From JACVRW01 sp963751835 (GTDB lineage: Bacteria > Actinomycetota > Thermoleophilia > Solirubrobacterales > Thermoleophilaceae), in NCBI GenBank assembly GCA_963751835.1, contig CAVVWD010000035.1:1-64000 (forward strand): a DNA stretch of 64,000 nucleotides, read 5' to 3'. Both the position numbers and the translations under genes were made by a program. Positions 33,922 through 40,911 of the stretch are shown piece by piece (position 1 is the first letter of the stretch; the number at the start of each line of letters is the position of its first letter). The notes beneath the pieces were generated by a model that was not told where the DNA came from, searched no databases, and saw only the letters and a program-made list of their open reading frames with translations.

Positions 33922-34473
33922 ATGAGAAAGCTCATCGCAGCACTGTTCGTGTCACTCGACGGCGTCGCGGAGGCGCCGGAGAAATGGAACCCGCCCTACT
34001 TCACGGACGAGATGGGCGCCGTGATCGGGCAGGCAATGGCGTCCTCAGACGCGCTTCTGATGGGCCGCCGGACTTACGAGGAGTGGGCTTCGTACTGGCC
34101 GCATCAGTCGTCCGAAGGGAACCCGATTGCCGCGTTCATGAACAACACGCCGAAGTACGTGGCCTCCACGACGCTCGAGCGGGTCGACTGGGATGGCTCG
34201 ACGCTGCTGGGGGACGACGTAGCCGGGGAGGTCGCAAAGCTGAAGCAGGAGGAGGGCAAGGACATCATCGTCAACGGCAGCGCGACGCTGGTCCGCTCGC
34301 TGCTCGCCGACGGGCTCGTCGACGAGCTGCAGCTGATGATCCACCCGATCGTGCTCGGCAGCGGCGGGCGCCTCTTCGACGGTGGAACGCCGAAGGCGGC
34401 GCTCGAGCTGGTGGACACGAAGGCGTTCTCGAGCGGAGTGGTCAGCGTGACCTATCGCCCCGCAGGCTCCTGA
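33922..34473 (+). CDS. Dihydrofolate reductase/RibD C-terminal domain family protein
   Basis: The 183-residue protein has the RibD_C layout: MRKLIAALFVSLDGVAEAPE, SSDALLMGRRTYEEWASYWP, KDIIVNGSATLVRSLLADGL and ELQLMIHPIVLGSGGRLFDG. Family members reduce folate- or flavin-precursor-like substrates with NADPH; many actinobacterial paralogs have no known substrate. GAGAGGAG before the ATG supports the start. It converges on the sigma factor gene with an 8-bp gap. Confidence 0.85.
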   Translation: MRKLIAALFVSLDGVAEAPEKWNPPYFTDEMGAVIGQAMASSDALLMGRRTYEEWASYWPHQSSEGNPIAAFMNNTPKYVASTTLERVDWDGSTLLGDDVAGEVAKLKQEEGKDIIVNGSATLVRSLLADGLVDELQLMIHPIVLGSGGRLFDGGTPKAALELVDTKAFSSGVVSVTYRPAGS

Positions 34474-34480
34474 CGGCCGC

Positions 34481-35524
34481 TCACTCGGGCAGCTCGGCCG
34501 GCAGGCCGAAGAATGCAAAGAGCTCGGGGGACGCGAACGCGTCTATCTCCCTCACCTGTGTGCCCTCGAGGGTCAGCACCTCGAGGGACGCAGGGAGATA
34601 GGCCGACCGGCTCGCGTCCCAGAGATACCAGCCGATGGCCGGCTGCCCGTTCGCCCGGACCGCGAGGTGACGCAGCCGCGGTCTCCCGGTCCCCCTGAGG
34701 AACGCAATCACCGCCTCGCGGCCGCGGAACCAGCGCGGATGCGGCGGCATCGCGAAGGTCGCGTCCTTGACGAGCAGGGCCACCATCGCCTCGACGTTGC
34801 GGCTCTCCCAGGCCTCGACGTAGCGCTGGACCAGCTCGCGAAGGCGATTGTCGCCGAGCGAGCGCAGCGTCGCCTGCTGGCTCTGCTCGGGCAGGCGTTC
34901 CTCGACCCCCTGGCGCGCGCGCTGCAGCGCGCTGTTGACGGACGCCGTGCTCGTCTCGAGGAACTCGGCGACCTCGCGCGCCGAGAAACCGAGCACCTCG
35001 CGCAGGATCAGCACGGCGCGCTGGCGCGCCGGTAGATGCTGGAGCGCGGCTATGAAGGCGAGCTCCACGCTTTCGCGCTGCTCGTAGCGCGCCTCGGGCG
35101 CGGCGTAGCCGGCCGCGAGACCGACCTGCTCATCCGGGTACGGCTCGACCCAGATCCGCTCGAGGATCGGCTGGCCGGGTCCGCTCTCGGGGGTTGCGGG
35201 GGCACTGTGGTCGAAGGGCAGCACGCGCTTGGGACGCTTCGCGACGGCGTCCAAAGAGGCATTGGTCGCGATCCTGTAGAGCCACGGGCGCAACGGCCGG
35301 CCCGCCTGGAAGCCGTGCAGCCCGCGCCAGGCGCGGAGGAGGGCGTCCTGGAGCGCGTCCTCTGCATCGTGGACCGACCCGAGCATCCGGTAGCAGTGGG
35401 CGTGCAGCTCGGCGCGGTACGGCTCGATCAGTCGGCGGAACGCGTCCTCGTCGCCGCCGCGAGCAGCCTCGAGCAGCCGCCGCTCGTCGGTCGGCTGGCT
35501 CGTTGACGGACGGCTCATCGTCAC
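34481..35524 (-). CDS. ECF sigma factor with SnoaL-like C-terminal domain (SigG/SigJ type)
   Basis: Sigma2 is DAFRRLIEPYRAELHAHCYR, then MLGSVHDAEDALQDALLRAW; sigma4 is AFIAALQHLPARQRAVLILR, then EVLGFSAREVAEFLETSTAS. After residue 205 a SnoaL_2/NTF2-like domain follows (LRELVQRYVEAWESRNVEAM, WYLWDASRSAYLPAS). In such ECF groups the fused domain replaces an anti-sigma factor and modulates activity. No anti-sigma gene is adjacent, which agrees. An ATG two codons downstream (35518) is an alternative start. Divergent from the coiled-coil gene. Confidence 0.9.
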   Translation of the reverse strand: MTMSRPSTSQPTDERRLLEAARGGDEDAFRRLIEPYRAELHAHCYRMLGSVHDAEDALQDALLRAWRGLHGFQAGRPLRPWLYRIATNASLDAVAKRPKRVLPFDHSAPATPESGPGQPILERIWVEPYPDEQVGLAAGYAAPEARYEQRESVELAFIAALQHLPARQRAVLILREVLGFSAREVAEFLETSTASVNSALQRARQGVEERLPEQSQQATLRSLGDNRLRELVQRYVEAWESRNVEAMVALLVKDATFAMPPHPRWFRGREAVIAFLRGTGRPRLRHLAVRANGQPAIGWYLWDASRSAYLPASLEVLTLEGTQVREIDAFASPELFAFFGLPAELPE

Positions 35525-35569
35525 AGCCTAGAACCGGTGCCTGCCGGCAGATCGGTCATTGTTTGCTCC

Positions 35570-36442
35570 GTGGCCCGCCAGGCTGACGCGATCGACCGGG
35601 CGGCGGACGAGCTCTACGCGCTGGCGCCCGCCGACTTCACGAACGCTCGCGACGAGCTCGCGAAGCAGCTGCGCGACGACGGGCAGCGCGAGGCCGCCAA
35701 GGAGGTCAAGTCGCTGCGCAAGCCGACGCTGGCGGCATGGGCCCTCAACCAGCTCAAGCGCCGGCGGAAGAAGGAGGTCGACCAGCTCCTGGCGGCCGGT
35801 CGCGCACTGCGGAAGGCACAGGAGAAGCTCGTGTCGAAAGGCGACCGCGCGGGCTTCCAGCGCGCGGCTGCGAAGGAGCGGGAACTCGTGGCCGAGCTCG
35901 CGCACGACGCCGCCGCCCTGGCAGGTGAGGCGGGCGTCGGGCCGACCGGGGGACTGGAGGAGAAGCTCGTCGCGACGCTGCACGCCGCCGCGCTCGACGA
36001 CGAGACCGCCGCGGAGCTCGCCGCGGGCAGGCTGCTTCGCGAGCGCCAGGCCGTCGGGGGCTTCGGCGACGCCCCCGTCCAGCTCAGCGCGCCGCCGGCG
36101 CGGGCGCCGAAGGAGCCGTCCGCCAAGACCGGCGCACCCCGCAAGGACGACAGCGAGCGCAAGAGGAAGCAGGCCGCCGCGGAGGCCGACCTGCGGCAGG
36201 AGCTGTCGGCGGCGCGGGTGGCCGAGCGCAAGGCTGGGCGTGAGCTCGACGCCGCGGCCAAGGCCGCCGTACGCGCGGCCGATCGGCTCGGCAAGGCCGA
36301 GGAGCGCGCCGCCGAGGCGGCGCGCCAGTTGGAGAACGCCCGCGAGGAACTCGACGAGGCTCGCGAAAGGGAGAAGACCGCGCGCGCGGAACAGCGGCGC
36401 GCCGCCGGCGCTGTGACCGCGCTCGAGAAGAAGGTCAGCTGA
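35570..36442 (+). CDS. Alanine-rich coiled-coil protein of unknown function
   Basis: The GTG at 35570 (ARQADAIDRAADELYALAP follows) is preferred over 35537. The first 100 residues are a compact helical domain (ADFTNARDELAKQLRDDGQR, EVKSLRKPTLAAWALNQLKR) that I believe recurs in actinobacterial proteins without a named function. From about residue 190 to the end is a long charged coiled coil (ERKAGRELDAAAKAAVRAAD, AARQLENAREELDEAREREK). There is no signal peptide or membrane helix, so it is cytoplasmic, possibly structural or nucleoid-associated. Its last 8 bp overlap the convergent DUF167 gene. Confidence 0.7.
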   Translation: MARQADAIDRAADELYALAPADFTNARDELAKQLRDDGQREAAKEVKSLRKPTLAAWALNQLKRRRKKEVDQLLAAGRALRKAQEKLVSKGDRAGFQRAAAKERELVAELAHDAAALAGEAGVGPTGGLEEKLVATLHAAALDDETAAELAAGRLLRERQAVGGFGDAPVQLSAPPARAPKEPSAKTGAPRKDDSERKRKQAAAEADLRQELSAARVAERKAGRELDAAAKAAVRAADRLGKAEERAAEAARQLENAREELDEAREREKTARAEQRRAAGAVTALEKKVS

Positions 36443-36719
36443 GGCCGAGCTCGCGTCGCAGCGCGTCGCTCTCGATCCCCTCGACCTCCACCAGCTTGTC
36501 CCGCGCGGAGCCGCCGCGCACCACCGAAACCCGGCCCGGGGCCACCCGCAGCCGCCGCGCGATCAGCCGGCAGACGGCGTCGTTGGCCCTTCCGTCCACC
36601 GGCGGCGCGGTCACCCGGACCAGCAGGGCACCATCGCGCTCGCCGCCGAGCTCCTCCCGGCGAGCCCGGGGCTGGACGCGCACGCTCAGTCGGCCCACGG
36701 CCGGAAGCGTAGGCGGCAT
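36435..36719 (-). CDS. DUF167/YggU family protein
   Basis: The small protein carries the family pattern: RLSVRVQPRARREELGGERD, RVTAPPVDGRANDAVCRLIA and RRLRVAPGRVSVVRGGSARD. YggU-like proteins are widespread and have no settled biochemical role. I use ATG 36719 (MPPTLPAVGRLSVRV); two further Met codons upstream (36725, 36740) are possible. It is divergent from the flavoprotein, with 88 bp between starts. Confidence 0.85.
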   Translation of the reverse strand: MPPTLPAVGRLSVRVQPRARREELGGERDGALLVRVTAPPVDGRANDAVCRLIARRLRVAPGRVSVVRGGSARDKLVEVEGIESDALRRELGLS

Positions 36720-36807
36720 GCGCATTGTGCGCGAACGCACAGTCGTCTCCGGTCACGGCGGCGACACTCCGCTCTCTTGGCCTCGGCTTTCTGATGGAGA
36801 TTTGGAG

Positions 36808-37989
36808 ATGGATGATCGACGCGTAATCGTGGTGGGTGCCGGACCCGCGGGACTGGCCTCGGCCGCAGAACTGGGACGCAGGGGAGTCCCGGCCCCGGTC
36901 CTCGAGCGATCGGAATGGATAGCCGCGTCCTGGCGAGGCCGCTACGACCGGCTGCGCCTGAACTCGAGCCGCCCCTTCTCGAAGCTGCCGGGTGCGCGTT
37001 ATGCCCGCGGCACTGGGATCTTCCCGTCACGCTACGAAGTCGTGGGGTACCTCGAGCGCTACGCGAGGGACCACGCGCTCGACGTGCGCCTTGGAACCGA
37101 GCTCGAGCGCATCGACCGGGACGGCGGCGACTGGGTGCTGCGGACCTCCGCGGGCGACCTGCGCGCCGACCAGGTGATCGTGGCGAGCGGCTACGCCCAC
37201 ACCCCGTACACCCCCGAGTGGCCCGGCAGAGACAGTTTCGGCGGTCCGCTCATTCATTCCGGGGAGTACCGCAACGCCGACACGTTCCGCGGCTCCGACG
37301 TGCTGGTGGCGGGTTCAGGATGCTCGGGCATGGAGATCGCCTACGACCTCCTCCAGGGCGGGGCGGGCCGAGTGCGCGTGGCGGTCCGCACGCCGCCGAA
37401 CATGATCCTCCGTGCCCCGCTCGGCCCGCTGTTCGCGAGGCTGATCGTGAAGCTGCCCACCGAGAAGGCCGACCGCGTCATGCGGAAGGTGCAGCTGAAA
37501 GAGGTCGGCGATCTGTCCGCATACGGGCTGCCCATTCCCGAGGAGGGAGTGGTCAGCAGGCTGAAGCGGCTGGGCGTCGCTCCCAGCATCGTCGACAAGG
37601 ACGTCGTCGAGGCGATCAAGGCGCGACGGATCGAGATCGTCGCCGGCGTCGACACCCTCGACGAGACCGGCGTCGAGCTCTCCGACGGCACCCGCCTCGA
37701 ACCCGACGCGATCATCGCCGCGACCGGCTACCGCACCGGCCTCCAGCCGGTTGTGGGGCACCTCGGCGTGCTCAACGAGCGCGGAGTGCCGCGGGCGCTC
37801 GGCGGCGCGGCCGCGGCACCGGGCCTCCGCTTCGTCGGCTACATCCCGCGGCCGGCCCAGATCGGCTTGCTCGGCGACGAGGCCGAGCGGGCGGCCAGGG
37901 AGATCGTCGGCGAGCTGAGCCCCGCCGGTTCGGCCGCCGCGCGCAACCGCCGGCGCGGCCGGGCCACGGCCATCGAAGCCAGCAGCTAG
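36808..37989 (+). CDS. Flavin-containing monooxygenase-like NAD(P)/FAD oxidoreductase
   Basis: The FAD motif is DDRRVIVVGAGPAGLASAAE. The second Rossmann motif is SDVLVAGSGCSGMEIAYDLL (NADPH), and the FMO-type region is YDRLRLNSSRPFSKLPGARY with the ATGY-like block DAIIAATGYRTGLQPVVGHL. This is the group of FMO/indole-pyruvate (YUC-like) monooxygenases. GGAG directly abuts the ATG at 36808, so a TTG at 36802 could be the real start. A bidirectional hairpin terminator follows. Substrate unknown; there is no partner gene in the same direction. Confidence 0.8.
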   Translation: MDDRRVIVVGAGPAGLASAAELGRRGVPAPVLERSEWIAASWRGRYDRLRLNSSRPFSKLPGARYARGTGIFPSRYEVVGYLERYARDHALDVRLGTELERIDRDGGDWVLRTSAGDLRADQVIVASGYAHTPYTPEWPGRDSFGGPLIHSGEYRNADTFRGSDVLVAGSGCSGMEIAYDLLQGGAGRVRVAVRTPPNMILRAPLGPLFARLIVKLPTEKADRVMRKVQLKEVGDLSAYGLPIPEEGVVSRLKRLGVAPSIVDKDVVEAIKARRIEIVAGVDTLDETGVELSDGTRLEPDAIIAATGYRTGLQPVVGHLGVLNERGVPRALGGAAAAPGLRFVGYIPRPAQIGLLGDEAERAAREIVGELSPAGSAAARNRRRGRATAIEASS

Positions 37990-38007
37990 GTCCCTAGCGA
38001 CGGCGGC

Positions 38008-38037
38008 GGCGGCCGGCGCCCACGCGCGCCGGCCGCC
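38008..38037. terminator. Bidirectional GC-rich hairpin
   Basis: GGCGGCCGGCGC and GCGCCGGCCGCC form a perfect 12-bp stem with a 6-nt loop, between the convergent ends of the flavoprotein (37989) and the PepSY-like gene (38049). It can serve both strands. Confidence 0.7.
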
Positions 38038-38048
38038 TGACAGCGCGA

Positions 38049-38390
38049 TCAGTCGTCTTCTGGCCCGTCCTGCTCGCCGCTGTCGCCGTCGTCAACTTGG
38101 TTGAGGACATTGAAGCCCTCGTCGAGATGAACGTCCACCTGGCTGCCGTCGGAGCGCGTGACCTCGACCTCATACGCCCCTTCCTCGTCACCGGCCTCGG
38201 TGCCGGTGACCTGGCCCCCGCCGGTTTCCTGGAGCGCGGCGGCCGAGGCGCGATCGAGCGCCTTGCCCGTGATCGCCCTCTCGCTGCCGTCGTCGTCGCC
38301 GCCGGTTGCCCCGGCAATTGCCGCTCCACCGAGTGCCAGGGCCGCGAGCGCCAGAACCCCGAGTACCACCTTCTTCATCTTGCTTCCCAT
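38049..38390 (-). CDS. Secreted PepSY-like domain protein
   Basis: The start ATG at 38390 follows AGGAGG at 9 nt. The product begins MGSKMKKVVLGVLALAALAL, a signal peptide, with GGAAIAGATGGDDDGSERAI near the cleavage area. A PepSY-type unit follows (KALDRASAAALQETGGGQVT, then EGAYEVEVTRSDGSQVDVHL, DEGFNVLNQVDDGDS). It is small, acidic and exported. PepSY domains are thought to inhibit peptidases or act in the envelope. No peptidase is adjacent. Confidence 0.8.
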   Translation of the reverse strand: MGSKMKKVVLGVLALAALALGGAAIAGATGGDDDGSERAITGKALDRASAAALQETGGGQVTGTEAGDEEGAYEVEVTRSDGSQVDVHLDEGFNVLNQVDDGDSGEQDGPEDD

Positions 38391-38491
38391 CTTGCCTTAC
38401 CTCCTCGTATCGGACCTTCCCACTGATCGGAGAAGCTAGGCGGGCAAGCTGAGATGGTGCTGAGGGTCCCGCAGCGCGCGCGGGCGAGCCC

Positions 38492-38522
38492 TTGACTTCA
38501 AGTGCGCTTGAAGGTGCATCCT
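38492..38522 (+). promoter_or_regulatory. MerR-type promoter with 19-bp spacer and inverted repeat
   Basis: A -35 element TTGACT (38492-38497) and a weak -10 CATCCT (38517-38522) are 19 bp apart, and CTTCAAG-TGCG-CTTGAAG (38496-38513) fills the spacer. An over-long spacer with a palindrome inside is the signature of MerR-family activated promoters. It drives the MBL-fold gene at 38553. No merR-type gene is present in this window. Confidence 0.7.
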
Positions 38523-38552
38523 TCGAGAGTGATCGAAACAAGGAGCGGACCG

Positions 38553-39212
38553 ATGAAACAGCTGACTCGACTGGAGACGGTGATACCGGGCCTGCATGCC
38601 ACGACTCCCGAGCCGCTGCCGTTCGCCACCTCCCTGCACGTGCGCGCCTTCGTCCTCGAGCGCGACCGGGGCAACATCCTCATGTACAGCACGGCCGGGC
38701 TCGAAGCGGACGCTGCCGCGATCGAGGATCTCGGTGGGATCGCGCGCCACTACCTGAACCACCGCCACGAGGCGATGTTCGCGTCCGACGCGGTTCACGC
38801 TCCCCTGTTCGTGCACGAGAACGAACGCGACTCGGTCGAGAGGGCCTACCACGTGCGTGGCACATTCTCGCGCCGCCACGTGCTCGACGACGACTTCGAG
38901 GTGATCCCGACCCCCGGCCACACGAGTGGAGCGACCGCGTATCTGTGGGACAGCGGCGGGCACCGTGCCCTGTTCACGGGCGACACCATTTTCCTCTCGG
39001 GCGGCGAGTGGGTGGCCGCGGTTCTGGAGGGATCGAGCGACCGCGCCTCCTACCTGGAGAGCCTCGAGCTCATCCGCGAGCTCGACTTCGACGTGCTGGT
39101 GCCCTGGGCGGCCAGTGCCGGCGAGCCCTACCACGCCGTCATCAGCCACGCGGGCGCGCAGCGCCGCATCGACGCGATCATCGAGCGCGTGCGTCGCGGG
39201 GAGCCGCGCTGA
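38553..39212 (+). CDS. Metallo-beta-lactamase-fold hydrolase
   Basis: GGAG lies 9 nt before the ATG. The MBL core is recognisable: ILMYSTAGLEADAAAIEDLG, YLNHRHEAMFASDAVHAPLF at the first metal site, VIPTPGHTSGATAYLWDSGG and ALFTGDTIFLSGGEWVAAVL. The canonical HxHxDH is HRHEAM here, so one half of the site is altered, while the later His and Asp remain. It may bind a single metal. The promoter upstream is of MerR type, suggesting induction by a thiol, metal or drug signal. Substrate unknown. Confidence 0.8.
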   Translation: MKQLTRLETVIPGLHATTPEPLPFATSLHVRAFVLERDRGNILMYSTAGLEADAAAIEDLGGIARHYLNHRHEAMFASDAVHAPLFVHENERDSVERAYHVRGTFSRRHVLDDDFEVIPTPGHTSGATAYLWDSGGHRALFTGDTIFLSGGEWVAAVLEGSSDRASYLESLELIRELDFDVLVPWAASAGEPYHAVISHAGAQRRIDAIIERVRRGEPR

Positions 39213-39276
39213 CCGGCCCCGCCCGGCCGGTCCCCGCACTGACCCGCGCGCCCCGGCCGGCCATAGGGTTCCGCGG

Positions 39277-40080
39277 ATGGAGAGATTCATCTGCGTGACC
39301 TGCGGGACACAGTTCCCGGACAGCTCCGAGCCGCCCAGCACCTGCCCGATCTGCACCGACCCGCGCCAGTACGTCCCCCCTGAGGGACAGCGCTGGACGA
39401 CGCTTTCGGAGCTCGCCGCCGAGCGCCAGAACGAGGTTCGGCAGGACGGCGAGCTCGTCGGCATCGCGACCACGCCCTGGTTTGCGATCGGCCAGCGCGC
39501 GCTGCTGGTCCCGTTCGGCGACTCCAACATCCTCTGGGACTGCATCACGCTGCTCGACGAAGCCAGCGCCGACGAGGTCGAGCGGCGCGGCGGACTGGCC
39601 GGGATCGCCATCTCGCATCCGCACTATTACTCGGGCATGGTCGAGTGGGCCCAGCGCTTCGGTTGCCCCGTCTACCTCCACGCAGCCGACGCGGAATGGG
39701 TGATGCGGCCGGATCCCGCGATCGAGCACTGGGACGGTGAGACCAAGGAGCTCGGCAACGGCCTCACGCTGATCCGCGGCGGCGGCCACTTCCCAGGCGG
39801 GACGATGCTCCACCGGGCCGAGGGCGCCGGCTCCCTCCTCACCGGGGACATCATTCAGGTGATCCCCGACCGCACGCACGTCGCGTTCATGTGGAGCTAT
39901 CCCAACCTGGTCCCGCTGCCCGACAGCGCGGTCCAGGGGATCGCGGCTGCGGTCGAGCCGTTCGAGTACGACGCGATCTACGGCGCGTGGTGGGATCGCC
40001 TGATCCCGTCCGGCGCGACGGATGTCGTTCGGCGCTCGGTCGAGCGCTACGGGGCCGCGCTGCGGGGCGAGCTCGGGTAG
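39277..40080 (+). CDS. Rubredoxin-like zinc ribbon plus MBL-fold protein
   Basis: The N-terminus has a four-Cys knuckle pair (FICVTCGTQF and TCPICTDPRQ), typical of a rubredoxin or zinc ribbon. An MBL-like fold follows: LGIATTPWF-like strand VGIATTPWFAIGQRALLVPF, ILWDCITLLDEASADEVERR, ISHPHYYSGMVEWAQRFGCP at the metal site and SLLTGDIIQVIPDRTHVAFM. The HPHYY motif replaces HxHxDH. Such ribbon-MBL proteins are widespread and uncharacterised. It lies 64 bp downstream of the other MBL gene and may share its transcript. The last block (YGAWWDRLIPSGATDVVRRS) closes the domain. Confidence 0.8.
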   Translation: MERFICVTCGTQFPDSSEPPSTCPICTDPRQYVPPEGQRWTTLSELAAERQNEVRQDGELVGIATTPWFAIGQRALLVPFGDSNILWDCITLLDEASADEVERRGGLAGIAISHPHYYSGMVEWAQRFGCPVYLHAADAEWVMRPDPAIEHWDGETKELGNGLTLIRGGGHFPGGTMLHRAEGAGSLLTGDIIQVIPDRTHVAFMWSYPNLVPLPDSAVQGIAAAVEPFEYDAIYGAWWDRLIPSGATDVVRRSVERYGAALRGELG

Positions 40081-40140
40081 GGCCACGGGCGCCGGGCCCG
40101 CCTGGCAGTCTCCTCGCGGGTGTACTTCGAGGCCGACACG

Positions 40141-40899
40141 ATGGTGCTTGATGCGGCGCAGGCCCTCTGCGTCGGGCTGCCGGCAGCGGGCGTGCCGGCC
40201 GCCCTGATGCGCTTCAGCGGCCGCGGCTGGGCGCTCGTGGCGCCGCTGTCAGTGGTGGGGAGCGTCGCGGCGATCGCCCTGGCCTCGACGAGCGCCGATG
40301 CCCTCACTTGGATTGCGCTCGTGCTGGTGCCTCCGGGCTGCGCGCTCGCGCTCGGCTGGGCGGCGCACGGCGCGCGTCCCTGGTTGGCGCTGCTGACCGT
40401 GCCGTTACTCGCGGCGGCGTTCGCCGGCCCCGATGACCCGGCGGGGCGGGTCGCACGCCTGGCCCTGATCGTCGGATCATGCGTGACCGTGGGCAGGCTG
40501 CTGGCCGCCGCCGCGCCGCTCACGCTCCTCAAGGCGGGCGTGGTCGTGATGGCCGTCGTGGACGCCGTGTACATCTTCGGCGACCTGGCCGACGAGCAGA
40601 ACGCGATGTTCAACGCCGCTGTGCCCGCCGAGGGGTTACCGCGCCTGCAGCTTGCGCACATCGGAGACGTCTCGACCGATTACGGCGATTACTTCGTCGC
40701 CGGGCTCGTGGGAGGGATACTCGCCGCCGAACACCGCCCCCAGGTCGCGGCGGCCGTGCTGACGTTCGCCGTCGCGCAGGCCTGGAACCAGCTCTTCCTT
40801 GTGGTGGACGGCCTGCCGGGCACGATCCCGCCCGCCGTCGTGATGGTGGGGATGGATGTTTGGGCCGCCCGTTGGCGCCGCCCACGGAGTGCGATGTAG
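40141..40899 (+). CDS. Nine-helix membrane protein, presenilin/A22-like candidate
   Basis: ATG 40141 follows GAGG; a GTG at 40120 is also possible. The hydropathy pattern gives about nine helices. Helix 6 carries an intramembrane Asp (GVVVMAVVDAVYIFGDLADE), the start of helix 7 another (DVSTDYGDYFVAGLVGGILA), and helix 9 a P-P-A-V stretch (LPGTIPPAVVMVGMDVWA). This matches the order Asp/GD/PAL of presenilin and signal-peptide-peptidase aspartyl proteases. The motifs are not exact (no YD, no full GxGD), so this is a hypothesis. Otherwise it is a membrane protein of unknown function. It ends 12 bp before the TAP-like hydrolase gene, same strand. Confidence 0.6.
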   Translation: MVLDAAQALCVGLPAAGVPAALMRFSGRGWALVAPLSVVGSVAAIALASTSADALTWIALVLVPPGCALALGWAAHGARPWLALLTVPLLAAAFAGPDDPAGRVARLALIVGSCVTVGRLLAAAAPLTLLKAGVVVMAVVDAVYIFGDLADEQNAMFNAAVPAEGLPRLQLAHIGDVSTDYGDYFVAGLVGGILAAEHRPQVAAAVLTFAVAQAWNQLFLVVDGLPGTIPPAVVMVGMDVWAARWRRPRSAM

Positions 40900-40911
40900 G
40901 CTCGGGTTTCG

